Source: Tubulanus polymorphus (taxonomy: Eukaryota; Nemertea; Palaeonemertea; Tubulaniformes; Tubulanidae). Taken from it: DNA of 64,000 nt. The translations under genes were made by a program, and so were the position numbers. How positions within the stretch are numbered: the first letter of the stretch is position 1; each line of letters opens with the position of its first letter. Location: positions 24,836,153-24,900,152 of the forward strand of contig NC_134028.1 of the NCBI RefSeq assembly GCF_964204645.1, in the 5' to 3' direction. Below are positions 1 through 12,163 of this stretch, in pieces. The notes beneath the pieces were generated by a model. That model saw nothing but the letters and a program-made list of their open reading frames with translations, was not told where the DNA came from and did not search any database.

Positions 1-447
1 GACTTGACTTATTTTCTGTAGAGGGTATAGCTCAGACGTTCCATTCAAACGCTCGGTAGCATCGGGGCAGCTGTGAATATTTCACTTGAGTTGAGAAACC
101 TATAGGTAGCAAAGGGACTGCAAATATTTCACCGAAGAAATTCTTATGGTTGGGTCTGATGTCAATGTTTCACTGTTGGTAATTAGGGAAATGGAGGATT
201 TTTCAGGTAGATTTTATTTAAGTTCACACAGCCCTGAATAAGGCAGAATCTACTGAATGAAGATTTCAACACGCACATCATTCAGTAGGAGTCATCATTT
301 CAATGAAGTATGTATCCTCGGTGAAACTTGTATCCGAATCCAACAAAACAGAATAATAAACGTAAAAAGACTTCATATTTGAAAAAATTCTACACTACAT
401 TTATTTTACAAATTCGCGGCAACAATTTTCATTCTTATACGAAAACA
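1..447. repeat. Minisatellite copies downstream of MRPL58
   Basis: No gene seen. About 45-170 holds two degenerate copies of a roughly 54-bp unit (core CTCGGTAGC...TATTTCAC...GAGTTGAGA) that recurs at 35.6, 55.1-55.4 and 57.2 kb. An AATAAA on the minus strand (TTTATT at about 400-405) lies just past the MRPL58 stop and is a likely poly(A) signal for that gene. Confidence 0.6.
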
Positions 448-2400
448 TCAACTATCGTAGAAACCGGATCCTTGACGCGACTGTTTCTTGAGCGAATGAA
501 GTTTTTTCTGTCGTAACATTTCCTGTCGGCGTTTCTCTTGTCTGCAATAAAAATCATTAGAAATCTGTCAGAACTATGAATACGATAAGTTGACGATCCT
601 CTAGGGCAGGGGCACGGGTCGACTGGGGCTCAAGGTGCCATGGTAAATGGATATTCCTTGAAACATCACATAAACGTAATTTCAGTAGATTACGCTTAAG
701 TCCAGAGTTTACCAGGGCAGTTTCTGCGATAAACTTCATGTATAGGGTTCAGAAAATAATTTCAACAAATACAAATATCTGAGTCGAATGAATCTTGAGG
801 GTTGAGCAATTATCCCAGAATTGATAAGTTATATCTGAGTTATCTCAAAGCGTCAAACAGTTATCTCTAAAGTTGGTCGGAACCAACTGAAGTCTGTAAG
901 CTGTAAACTTCTTAAGAATGAAGGCAACAAATTCGAGATATTTGTAAAGAATATTTGATTAACCGACCATTACCTTTTCCGCTTGAGCGCCAGATCATCT
1001 TCACTCGTTTCAGCTGGTTTAATCGACGCTGTTCTGATCATATTACGCAGTTTATCTAAACAATCGGCTTGATTTAAAATCTGTTTTCGAGTTCGATCCG
1101 AACTCAATATCAAAAAGCCATCTTTATTGATACGATTTCTTTCCTGAAAAGAATTGAAACAACATGAAATTATGCTTTGTAGAGGGATGCCTTTGAAATG
1201 ATTGTGGACACAGAGAGTAGTTAAATGGTGGTTACAGGCAGTAAATTTGACAGATATTTGAACCTACATCTGTGGAACTCTTACATAAATCAGTTCATGT
1301 TCAATTTTCAAAACTAGTTTCAAATATCAACACGAAATGGGGAAATTGCATTTTGTTTTTCAAGACTTTTTTAAATCACAGAAAAATCATTCAAATTATT
1401 GCAAATCGTGAACACGTAGGAATCGAGTGATTACTTTTTCGGCTAGTTTGACCTTGACATCCTCGTTCAACCAAACGGCTTCTTTCACGTGAAAACGTAG
1501 TTCTACTTTCGAGTTTGTCGTATTAACGTGTTGACCCCCAGGTCCACTTGACCTCGAATAGCGAAACTCTAATTTATCTGTAAATATAAGAATGCGCATT
1601 GAAATAACAATTTTAGAAAGAAATATGAATTTACCAGGTCAGGAATGGATTGATGTCTTATTCTCTTAGTCAAAATATCAAAATCTGAATCATCATTACC
1701 ACAGTTTAGTTGTCAATTACATGTACAACACAGGACCAAGAAAGGCGACCTATTAATTTAACTGCAGTCTTACTCAATTTTCTTACCTAAAGGAATAAAG
1801 CCTGTAAATTCTGAACTAGTGGGCAGCTGAAACAAATAAAAAAAATACTTCAGTTAAAGGCCGAAAATGGTACCATGGCATATAGGAAATCCATCAATAA
1901 TTTCAGCAAAAGACGGATGCTTAAGAATACTCAAGAACTTTCCATCTTTTGCAGAAATTATTAGGCTGGGATTTCATTCATATTTCAGTTTAATCCCTTC
2001 ACTGGAGAATTCATGCAGAGTGAACATGGTGAAAAGAAAGTAAGGCCTACGTGATAAGTAGTCTAAATACCTTATAATCATATATATATATATATACTAT
2101 AGACATTGGATTAACAGATTATTATTTTTACAGTACCTACAACTCTGATACGAGCCCCTTTGATTTAGACTACGTAAAAAGAGGCTGAGGAGGTCGGGAG
2201 TCTGAGGTTGAGGCTTTTCTTACCTTTTTCGCTTCTTCAGAAGGCGTACCACTGCCGGTGTTTGATTGCGGGTAAAGCCGTTCTATGTTGTATTGACTCT
2301 TGTAACCGACCACTGATAAACGACCAGGCTCTGCTACAGTAGGCAGCACTATTGACGCTGGACGCATCAGAGAAAACGATGAGAAAATCTGCCGCAACAT
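448..2400 (-). CDS. MRPL58: Mitoribosomal peptidyl-tRNA hydrolase ICT1 (mL62)
   Basis: Codon-independent peptidyl-tRNA hydrolase of the mitochondrial large ribosomal subunit, a class-I release-factor relative that rescues stalled mitoribosomes. Exons by complement: 2224-2400, 1787-1826, 1435-1577, 974-1143, 448-541, giving 624 nt and 207 residues, close to the roughly 206 of the human protein. The catalytic GGQ motif lies at about residues 86-88 within [10 protein letters not shown], directly after the usual IPLDKL strand. The first exon is short of acidic residues and rich in Ser, Leu and Arg near its start, as expected for a mitochondrial import signal. The last exon is Lys/Arg-rich ([10 protein letters not shown]), matching the basic tail that contacts the ribosome. 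All junctions are GT-AG and phase-consistent. Confidence 0.93.
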
Positions 2401-3870
2401 TTTGGAAATGAATTGAATTGGCGAACCCGGAAGCGAACGAATGCTGTCTGTCTGCAGAGTTTCCAGAACCTGTCAATGTCAGGTCTTGGGACCTGACATG
2501 ACAGGTCCCGAAAATCCCAAACTCACAACAATATTTGACGAAACGGCGAAATATCTAGGCATGTGCTAGACGAATGGAAGAACATTTTGAGTTGAATGAA
2601 TATTCTGATCCGTCGTAAATATCGAAAATGATTCAACAATAACGATAAGGAAAATGTTCTGACTAATAATTCATTTGAAAGGTTGATTTATAAGAAGAAA
2701 ATATTTATGTGTAAAATGACTTATTTCTGTATTAAAGGAAAAAAATAAGTTTCAGGCATAGATGAATTAATTAATGTAGAAGTAAGGGAAAATTTTCGAT
2801 AGCTGAATCGAGGTCTTGATATTTCGTTTCCGCAATAAGACACTGAAAAATATCTGCTCACTATCCACAGTTCGCCGGCATCACTCCTCACTGTCCTGAA
2901 GTCTCACTATTTATCAGTATCAGTATCAGTGTATTTATATTCATTGTTTTTACGATGTACATGTATAAAGGAGCCGAATGCAATATAGAGACTGATTTTA
3001 TTGAGACTGATTTTAAATCAACTCATCAATTTAAAGCAAAATTTAAAGCAAGAAGTTTTTTTTCTATTTATATCAGTTTTAATGCAGACCTGTCACCACA
3101 GGTTGCGAGAAATTCTGCAAAATGGCGCGAGCTGCCGTGTGAGGTCTCGCTTCAAAATTATTGTTTTATAGTAACTTAAGATTTAATCTATCTATGGTAA
3201 GCAATTGATGTTATACTCATTACTATAATGAGACCAAAAAAATTTTTTTTTAAAGTTTTCCTTCATTTCATCAGTTTAATAATGCAGACCTATCACCACA
3301 GGTCCAGAGAAGCTCTGCAAAATGGCGCGAGCTGCCGTGTGAGGTCTCGCTTCAAAATTATTGTTTTATAGTAACTTAAGATTAACTATATCCGTGGTTA
3401 GAAATTTATTTTTATGGCCTTATTAAAGTTCCACGATATTGTTCAGCTGGCTACTGGCGTGTATTCAACCGGGCAGTAGAACCTTTTCATTCAACTTCTA
3501 TAAGCTCTCAATGTAAATCCATTCAACAATAGAGACACAATTGCGGCTTTTCAGAGTTGTTGATATCATTCATACGCGCCATTGAATACGTCACCGGCTG
3601 ACTACGTTGTACACAAGCATAGGCCATTCACCTCTGCACACTCACACTGTGAACATGCTACCGTGGATTCTCCTCCTGGCGATTTTCGCTGCGCTCCCGC
3701 TCCTGCTCCTGTTCCTGCTTCCTGAGGAACGACGTCTTTATGTTTTATGTGTTACTGTTCGTCTCCGTGCTGTCCTGTACTGTTCCGTGTTCATTAATCC
3801 GTTCTATTTTTCAGCAATTAACCCGTTTTATTTTTCAGGGCCGATTTCTCTGTCGAATTTTAATGTTTGC
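2401..3870. repeat. Intergenic; direct duplication of a ~104-bp block
   Basis: No gene recognised. A block beginning AATGCAGACCTRTCACCACA occurs at 3081-3184 and again at 3281-3384, nearly identical over about 100 bp apart from a few changes, with a similar T-rich leader before each. An (AT)n run sits at about 2083-2096, inside MRPL58 intron 1. Confidence 0.7.
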
Positions 3871-4060
3871 TGGAACAAAACTAATGTTCGAAAGCGTCAG
3901 CTCTCCTTCGCCGGTCACGTGTCGAGGATGTCAGACAAAGAGTCGGTCAGGAAATTCTGCCCTCTACACGCTCTCATATGGAACAAGAAAAACAGGATGG
4001 CGAGGCCTCATTGCCCCCACCTATCTACAAAGTGTGCTGAGTGATGTCAATGACGGGCAT
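3870..4060 (+). mobile_element. Non-LTR retrotransposon 3' relic (plus strand)
   Basis: Translation gives RRLSFAGHVSRM-like text (RQLSFAGHVSRMSDKESVRK), followed in another frame by YLQSVLSDVND. This is the layout of the extreme C-terminus of non-LTR reverse transcriptases ('R-L-x-W-x-GHV-x-RM ... RGR-x-x-x-T'). At least one frameshift separates the two parts. Only the tail of the element remains, with no catalytic RT motifs nearby. Confidence 0.6.
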
Positions 4061-4110
4061 ATCTGTGGGATTGCGCGGGATACAAATGGAGTGGTTATAC
4101 TGGATTGTCA

Positions 4111-4390
4111 CGCTACTAGCATTCATTGTGTCCTTGTGACCGCCCGGATGAGGGATGATTCTACTGTCACGCTCTTTGTTTCTGGTATTCTGAGTCGACT
4201 GAGGGATGATTCTACTGTCACGCTCTTTGATTTCTAGTTTGAGTGCTAGTTTTCATTGTGTCCTTGTGACAACCCCGGTCAGTGGATGAAGTCTCTTGTC
4301 GGCTTGTGAGTGCTAGTTTCATTGTGTCCTTGTGACAACCTCGGTCAGTGGATGAAGTCTCTTGTCACGCTTTTGAGTGCTAGTTGAGAT
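4111..4390 (+). repeat. Minisatellite between two retrotransposon relics
   Basis: Three to four degenerate tandem units of about 65-75 bp. Recognisable blocks are TTCATTGTGTCCTTGTGAC (about 4121, 4253, 4319), GGTCAGTGGATGAAGTCTCT (4277, 4343) and GAGGGATGATTCTACTGTCA (4149, 4201). Confidence 0.75.
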
Positions 4391-4399
4391 CCTGAATCT

Positions 4400-4645
4400 C
4401 AACCCGGTCAAGCTGGTTGTACTGCGCTATTTGTGTTTCGTGCAATCTTACAGGTTTGTCAGTTACTGACGTCGCCCAGTACACCTTGCGGTTAGATGGG
4501 GAATGTGAGGCGTTGTCATTCTGGTTTTCGCGTTCTGTGTGAGGGCGTGTAGAGGGCAGTATATTCCTGGCTGGCTCATTGTCTGGTGTTCTCGGCATGT
4601 GACCGGCGACGGAGAGCTGAAAAGCTTTCGAACATTGTTTTGTTC
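4400..4645 (-). mobile_element. Non-LTR retrotransposon 3' relic (minus strand)
   Basis: The minus-strand frame reads QLSVAGHMPRTPDNEPARN and continues with a degraded basic stretch. It is the same C-terminal signature as the plus-strand relic at 3.9 kb, in opposite orientation. Neither copy keeps reverse-transcriptase or endonuclease motifs. Confidence 0.55.
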
Positions 4646-5095
4646 CGTACCAGGTTTTCATCGCTCTTCTCTTTTTTTCATTTCAGGACTCCCAAGAAGT
4701 TGAAGAAGAAGATGGTAGAAAGCGACTACAGAAGATGCCGAAAAAAGAATAGTGAACTCCGCAATCTTGAAAGTTAAGTTGATTCACAAATAAATTAGGA
4801 TTAATGATGTAGAAATGTGTGACTACAAAATGTTTTTCTTTTACTCAATTTCAGCTTCGACGAAACCCAAGAAGACAAAGAAGTACTTCGATTCCGAAAA
4901 AAATGATGTAAAATCGACTGACGATCACGCAACTATATCTGTACTTTGATTTCGAAAAAAATATTAGACAAAATTATCTTCAACCTTGTAAACTTTCGGA
5001 CTACATGAAAAAAAAGACCAAAGAAATGTATAAATTAGACAAAATTATTAACCTTGTAAACTTTCGGACTACTAAAAAAGACCAAATATTGTAAA

Positions 5096-5240
5096 ATTGT
5101 CGAAAAAAATGATGTAAAATCGACCGACGATCACACAACTATATCTGTACTTCGATTCCTGCCTGTTTCGCTCCTGGCAGGTGTGTCACGATCGTAAGGG
5201 ACACCAACTCAAAAAGTCAAACGAGAGCTCATCAGAACAG
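5096..5240 (+). repeat. Dispersed repeat also present at 44.98-45.10 kb
   Basis: The text around CTATATCTGTACTTCGATT, then CTGTTTCGCTCCTGGCAGGT and GTAAGGGACAC, is matched at about 44987-45080. Its upstream part (GATGTAAAATCGAC...GATCAC) is also duplicated locally at about 4905. Element class unknown. Confidence 0.6.
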
Positions 5241-5779
5241 TGCACAGAAGGGGCCAATTTGGATGAAACTCAACCAACCAACTAAGGAGATCCTCCGGTA
5301 ATGAACCCAGCCATCATAAAAGGTAATTTGATATTTGATAAACTGAACCCAGCAAACTTGAAATGTAAGTTGATTTTAGGCGAACTGTAGGTTTGCCTAT
5401 GCAAATGGCCTGGAGAAGCAGTTTTCATTGAAAATGAATAGAGTACCGGTGTGTCAACAAGGCATAAACATTGGCTGTTGAACCAATAGTGTTGATTTTT
5501 GGTGTCATGGTTTGGCTTATAATGAATTCTCGAGCCCACAAAAATTTCATAGTGATCAAGTTATTTTTAGGGGACTTATTCTTGAAAAACACGTAAAAAC
5601 CCTGCTTTTTAGCACTAAGTAATGGCACGTTTTCATACATGTGAATTTGCATACTTGGAATTGAAATATATAAAAGTTCATTCGGATGGAAACTCTTCTA
5701 GGAATCGTATGTTCGCTTATAATTTGTTCGGTGTTACGAATATAACCGAGTAGGCTATTCTAGGTATATTATTTATGGA

Positions 5780-7215
5780 AATTATTATGATAAATTCTAA
5801 ATGAAATATTTTGTCATTACAGGATATCTTCTTTTAATCATTGCAGCTAAATTTCAACTATAAGAAAAAACCCAGCTTGAGATCGACTACTCGTCCAAAA
5901 TCAACCAACTGGAACAGTGCACAGATGAGGCCAACTAACAAACTAACTGATAGGATAATCGGCGATAACCAAGCAATCATATAAGGTAACTTGATATACG
6001 TGGAATTATTTCGATAAATTCTAAATGAAATATTTTGTGATTACAGGATATCTTCTTTTAATCATTGCAGCTAAATTTCAACTATGAGAAAAACCCAGTT
6101 TGAGATCAACTACTCGTCCAAAATCGACCAACTGTAACAGCGCACAGATGAGGCCAACAAGAATCCAACTTATCAACAAACAAACTTAAGATGATCCACG
6201 CCGATTACGAACCAAGCAATCATTAAAGGTAACTTGATATACATGAAATTATTTCGATAAATTCTAAATGAAAAATTTTGTCATTACGGGATATATCTTC
6301 TTTTAATCATTGCAGCTAAATTTCAACTATGAGAAAAACCCAGTTTGAGATCAACTACTCGTCCAAAATCGACCAACTGGAACAGCGCACAGATGAGGCC
6401 AACAAGAATCCAACTTATCAACAAACAAACTTAAGATGATCCACGCCGATAACGAACCAAGCAATCATTGCAGGTAACTTGATATACATGAAATTATTTC
6501 GATAAATTCTAAATGAAATATTTTTTCATTACAGGATATCTTCTTTTAATCATTGCAGCTAAATTTCAACTATGAGAAAAACCCAGTTTGAGATCAACTA
6601 CTCGTCCAAAATCGACCAACTGGAACAGCGAATAGATGAGGCCAACTGACTAACAAACTAAAAGGATAATTGCCGATAACCAAGCAATCATAAAAGGTAA
6701 CTTGATATACATGGAATTATTTTGAAATTCTAAATGAAATATTTTGTCATTACAGGATATCTTCTTTTAATCATTGCAGCTGAATTTCAACTATAAGAAA
6801 AAACCCAGCTCGAGATCAACTACTTGTCCAAATCGACCAACTGGAACAGTGCACAGATGAGGCCAACTAACTAACAAACTAATAAGATAATCGCCGATAA
6901 CGACCCAAGCATAAAAGGTAACTTGATATACGTGGAATTATTTTGATAAATTCTAAATGAAATATTTTGTCATTACAGCATATCTTTGTTTGCTCATTTC
7001 AGCTAAATCCTATCTATATGAAACTGCCCAGCTTTAAATCAATGACTCATCAAATATCTACAGATAAGCTCAGCCCACTGAACAATCCAAGGTTGAATCA
7101 AATGCATCAACCAATTGCATCAACCAATCCAAAATCTACAAACTGGAACGGTGCACAGAAAAGACCAGAACTGAACCCAGCAATCTTTAAAGGTAAGTTG
7201 ATATACATGAAATCA
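5780..7215 (+). repeat. Tandem array of six exon-intron modules
   Basis: Six direct repeats of about 225-250 bp (starting near 5780, 6000, 6240, 6485, 6712 and 6940). Each carries an acceptor (TCTTTTAATCATTGCAG), an exon-like body of about 130-190 nt starting CTAAATTTCAACTAT, and a donor AAG|GTAACTTGATATAC. The middle copies are almost identical and the last is the most diverged. Related donor and exon ends at about 4776, 5323, 5350 and 7193 suggest the whole locus grew by duplicating this module. Confidence 0.85.
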
Positions 7216-7639
7216 CCTGTATATAGAAATTTCAGTCCTCATATGAATATCATTTAATAAGTGGCTATCATCAAAGTCTATTTACCAGTCAACATTGCTG
7301 AACTTTTATCTTCACTAGTCTTAAACAGTGATGAACTAGTCCTACTACTGCAATTAATTATTGGGGTTTAAATCAGCAATTGACGTCAATGAATTTTACT
7401 TTGTGAAAAACAGGGTGGCTTGTAATTTAAAATGACACGTAAATTAGGATAAATCTATCTGAAATGTTTTGCTTACTTCACTTTGTTTCAGCCATACTAC
7501 ATCTCGGAAAAATTGGCCTGTAGAAAACACTCACAAGTAGAAGAAAACTGATCGACCCATTTGCTAATGAAAACTGCAGAAGCCCAGATGAAAAGTTGAG
7601 GATCCAGCAACGGATTAATCACTCAATGATGGATTCTTC

Positions 7640-7835
7640 TACAATCGGTGGTTGATTTCTATAAAACCGCAGAGACAATAGTGAATCTCATAAGCACTGA
7701 TTCAGGATAAACACTGTTTTAAAAGCAGCAAAGACAATAGTGTATCTTATTAGGAGCAGCATAGATAATAGTGCATGTTATAAACACTGAAATCCAGGAG
7801 CGGCGAAGACAATAGCCGACTTCTGTAGTAAAGTA
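7640..7835 (+). repeat. Short degenerate tandem repeat in the terminal exon
   Basis: About four degenerate units built on GCAGCAAAGACAATAGTG-like text (about 7668, 7724, 7756, 7801), separated by ATAAACACTG-like spacers. It lies between the presumed last splice acceptor at 7.49 kb and the AATAAA at 7934. Confidence 0.5.
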
Positions 7836-8830
7836 TTGATTTTTTTGCTTATCACCTTTTTCAAACCAGTCTGATGGATAATATAGTGTTTTCGAGGAAA
7901 CTATTTGATAATGTTTATGCAATGTGAGAGTCTAATAAAAGCTAAGCTCCATTAATGCACGATTTTGGTCTGCGATCCTTGGTCGATAGATAAGTCAAGT
8001 TAAGTTAGTCACTAGGGGTAAATGGTCGTGTTGAGTGCCTAGTTTTCACTCGTAGGTCTTGTTGAGTTAACTCCTAAACTGAGATATAGTTTCAACATGA
8101 ATTGTGAGTTTAATCATCCAACTTACCATAGTTAAACATAGTCAACTGTGGCTATTTGTCCGTGTAGATATCACATAGTTAGGAATCATAGAACATAACG
8201 TTAGACCAGGGTTGATGTACAAATATTAACTATTTGCTGAATTGTAGATGTACAAATTCGAAGGTAATCAATTTGAAAAATTTGAAACAAATCATAGATT
8301 TCGATTTAAGCCTCCATCAATCTGTTTGATGATCATATCTACGTATTTGAAAACTAAAGCTTTATCTGAAAGGAGACCATTATTTACATTTGAGACTAAT
8401 TTTTAACGTTTTAACATTGTTAATAGCTGTTTGAACTTCTTTTATTGTAATGGGTAAATCCATATCACGAGATGGCTCTCCTGAATAATCTCTTAGCTTC
8501 AAATCGGGTGTATAATGATTATTAAGGAGTGGCAGTGAATCAGTAGCGCTTTCTTAAAATGGGCCCAGAACTTTACAGTGAAAAAATGCCTGCAGTTGTA
8601 AATAGAGGAGTATAAATAATACATAACTACAAACTGCAAGTACATAGATTAATTCTAAAAAATAAAAAAAACCAATAGATAATAAATAGAATAAACAACA
8701 ATACAAACAAACAACAAATTAATATTCTATTTACATGAAAAGGCATTTTTTCAAATATTTATCAACAAGGTTCTTCATTTATCGAACAACCTTCCCTAAG
8801 TATAGCGAAAAGCCGAGATCTTTTCTGTTG

Positions 8831-8950
8831 TTATTCAAAGCATTCTATCAACTCAGTTATTGTAATAAACAAAACAAATAACCATTATAAACCTTAACTA
8901 AATCGAAAACATTTAAAAAAATAACTGATATGATAGAATGCTTTGAATAA
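8831..8950. repeat. Inverted repeat, 30-bp arms, 60-bp spacer
   Basis: Left arm 8831-8860 begins TTATTCAAAGCATTCTATCA; right arm 8921-8950 ends with its exact reverse complement TGATAGAATGCTTTGAATAA. The inner ten bases also pair with two or three mismatches. Probably a small foldback element. Confidence 0.8.
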
Positions 8951-11624
8951 CTGTGATGAAAGATCGACCCGTCCTTTCAACTAGCCGCGTTCAATCACTG
9001 CTGTGACTGTTTATTGTTATACATGGGTAGACTTACTATCTAAAATCTGGTACATACATTTTAATTTTTAGAAAGAATTTAAAACAGCTATAAACTTAAG
9101 TTATTGATGTTATTGATTAGTTACCGATTGTATAATTATGTTGAAGCTGCCAGGAAAAACGTCAGAATACTTAGTATGTAATGTCAAGGTGTTTGGAAAT
9201 CTTTAAGACAAGGCAAAGTTGGCAAAATTCTAGTTTTCTAGTGAAAGTAATGATTAATTGATACTAAGAGTTCCAAAGTGAATCTGAGTTTCTCATCTCT
9301 TAGTTTTAATGCTTTTATGTTGGAGATTGTTATTGTAACACAGTTCGCGTGTTTGTAAATTAGGAACTTGCATGACGATTCCTCGGTTAAGATATTATTG
9401 TTGTGTGAATAAAACGATGTACATTTTCATCATTCATGTTAAAACTTTTCAGTTGTTAAGTTTTATTGCAAAAATTTCACTTTGGTGCTTTTCAGTGGTT
9501 CATAAAATACTGATCTAATCAAGGCCCTGTCGAAAATAGCGAGAGCATAGAATCATTGTCCTAGCTTTGTTTTGATTATCAGTTTAACCACGTCTGTGTG
9601 GGGCCTGTAATATCTGGACAAGAAGAATTTCTGATCTTTATATAGAGTTGTATTTATATCTACTATCAAGTTGAATAAAACAATTAAGAAGTTTTAAAAG
9701 CTTTGAGACATAGAATTACACAAGCCCGGTGGATGAGTGATTATGATAACCTTCATGCCCTAATGAAAATATACTTGTCCCGGGCAATTGGACTAGTGCT
9801 TAAATCAGACCCTGCTTTGTTTCAAATGTAAAATTTGTGAAAAAGTAGTTGATAATATAATGTTTGAGAGAAATCTCTTAAAGACGAGGAAAATTTGGCA
9901 ATGTTTTTAGTTTTCTAGTAATAATTAAGATTAATTAGTTAACCTTACGCTTTCCAGAGCGAGTGAATCTGTAGGTTTAATGTTTTTTCTTGATAATTGA
10001 TAAGATGTCCTCAATCTCGATGTCATTTGAAAAGTTGACGATGATAGATTCATATTTCATGAAATATAACAAAGTGTCGGTTATATTGACCTCATGAATT
10101 GTCAAATTCATAATCTTAGACTTTCTGACTAGTCCTTTTTTCGGTGTTTTATGGATCAAAGTTTACAACTCTTTGTGTATTTTTGTTATTTTCCCATTGA
10201 TGCAAATTGTATGAATCAGCTGTAGTGGAAATGTATCATACATAAAGACTTATAAATAGGCCTACCTTACATGTAACTTTTGTGATTTTAAAGTTAGTAC
10301 AACTTCATTATAGTAATAGAAATAAAATTGCTATTAGAATTTGAGAAAATAAGCTAAAAGTTAATAATTTGATATGTGAAAATAAAATGATGCAAAGCAT
10401 GTAAATCAGATTGATTAATCCTACGCTTTCCAGAGTATTTGGCCAGGTTTATCTCTGGTTTTAGTGCGGGGGCCATGTACAATTGAGTCCATGGTTGGGC
10501 CATAGACTTTTTTGTTTTAGAGTCTATGTTTGGACGAAGGGGCGTATAAACACTCATTTATAGTTTATAGCCTTGGTGGTTGGACTAGTTGTTTTTTGAA
10601 AGTCCACGTGTTTGAGGAGCTTACGTTATAATTCCTCGAGCAATCCTGGCATTTTGTATAATTGTTGTATGAGAATAAATATGATTTTGAAATTTGTCAT
10701 TCGTTGAGTTAAGAAACAAGTGATACTAAAACGAAGCACTACTAAATAAAAAGACTATATGCACCAGAGAAAACCGACCAATTTACGTTTCACATGCATT
10801 TGTTTATATCTGGTATTGCTTACACTAATTAGCAGAGGTGGTTGAATACACAGATAGATGGCACACCCAGTGATGATTTCTAATGAGTGCAATAGCCCAT
10901 CGGACTTCGTTTTAGTCGTGCATAGTTCTTACACCTCTCAGTGCATAGGTCTTAGTTTTAGTAGTGCATAGTTTTAATAACACCACCATTTCACTGCCCT
11001 TCTATTAAATTCACTGCTTTTCACGGCCGGTCCGTGAATCATTTATAAACCCTGGCAGTTGAATCAGATGCAGTTTCCTGGAAAACCTTTAAAGGCCCAC
11101 AGGCAGTACAAAAGCCCAATCAATGTCAGACAAGGCAGTATCTTTGAACCCGTGGAGCAGTGAGGAGCTCCAACGATTGAAACTGGAATTCTCCTATTTT
11201 CTCTGTCAGTTATCCGGTTTGGATTCTCCTTTTTGTCAATGCATAATATATTCATTTCTGCAGTCAAAATTATGTTTCAGGCCCTCCTCTTTGAGTAATT
11301 AAGCAATTTCGCTGGTATTTTCTTCAAGATTTGAATCTTTGAATGACGTAAAGGGAGGAGTTATCCAGTGAATCAACGTAGCTTTCATGGCACAGTACCG
11401 GTAGATTGATTAATGTGGCTGTCTGAGGCCTTCTTTGATGGTAAATAATGTGATATGATATAAAATAAGTGAAGCATTCTGATGAATTCAATAGGGGAGA
11501 GGAGATGGAGAGGGGAGTCTGTAATTCAACGGGAAAAGTTTCAAAAGTTTGAAGAACCATCGCACCGTGCGCAAATACTCTTCGGGGTTAGCTAGGGCAA
11601 GATAACATTAATTCCACAGGAGCT

Positions 11625-11713
11625 TGTCACAATTTGACGGAGGATGGATGACATCAATATCCCTATACATAAAATGAAAAGGATACTGGTGTCATCCATC
11701 CTCAATTGTGACA
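11625..11713. repeat. Inverted repeat around GGATGGATGACA
   Basis: Left arm about 11625-11662 (TGTCACAATTTGAC...AGGATGGATGACA) pairs with right arm about 11681-11713 (TGTCATCCATCCT...AATTGTGACA). The spacer is under 20 nt and the arms carry a few mismatches and one small indel. Confidence 0.7.
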
Positions 11714-12163
11714 TACCGGCCCGAAGCGAGATATGCAGAATTGTTAATCGGGATTCGAACCTAAGTATGCGGAAGTTGTTACTGTCAATCAAATTAAAGT
11801 TTATTGAATCTAGAAAAGAAAATTATTTAGCATACGATGTAACAAAATCGCAGAGTGAGAGTTGAGGCCCAACAGCTGAACGGTGTCTGGTCGCTCAAAG
11901 GTCGTTGGTTGATATTGGAAAGGTCAGTAATTTGTCCGCATTTTTTCTTTGTAAATATATTTCATTATCCTTAAAGTCATTATTGTCATCGAGGCTGTCA
12001 CGGACCGGACCCTCACAAACGAACAACTAATAAAACAGAAAACAGAAGCTGTGCCCTGTGTGTGGTGGGGCCTGGTGGTGGTGGTGGCTATGCCAATCAA
12101 TTCAACAGAACAGAAGAAAATTTGAGAAATCTATATTCATCGTTGTCATCATCATCGTTTCAG

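Larger units (their letters stand above)
4686..7950 (+). ncRNA. Exon-module locus, lncRNA or decayed gene
   Basis: Not a recognised gene. It looks spliced: acceptor (TTTCAG) then a Lys-rich stretch (TPKKLKKKMVESD) at about 4687-4775; acceptor then a related stretch (TKPKKTKKYFDSEK) from about 4855; then the tandem array of exon-like units at 5.8-7.2 kb; then an acceptor at about 7491 into a terminal exon with AATAAA at 7934-7939. The last array unit (about 7004-7191) is fully open and splices in frame to a short tail ending in TAG. Earlier units contain stop codons in that frame but carry small ORFs beginning MRKTQFEINYSSK. It may be a lncRNA, a gene with only its last exons coding, or a pseudogene. 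Exon boundaries are read from splice motifs only. Confidence 0.45.
7951..12163. other. Gene-poor interval with old segmental duplications
   Basis: No exon with family similarity was found on either strand. Segments near 9180-9440, 9850-9990 and 10400-10690 share ordered landmarks: AGTTTTCTAGT, GATTAATTR, CTTACGCTTTCCAGAG, a TTGTTGTRTGAATAAAA-like end. They look like diverged direct duplicates, perhaps of a 3' UTR-like sequence. Two hairpins in the interval are listed separately. Confidence 0.5.

Noticed and set aside
3607-4237. Plus-strand open frames of 145 and 165 codons as a gene
   Set aside because: They fuse a hydrophobic leader-like stretch, frameshifted retrotransposon C-terminus and minisatellite; not one protein.
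12062-12163. Upstream ATG for threonine aldolase
   Set aside because: In frame, but it adds a Gly run and low-complexity text; the ATG at 12164 yields a plausible mitochondrial leader.
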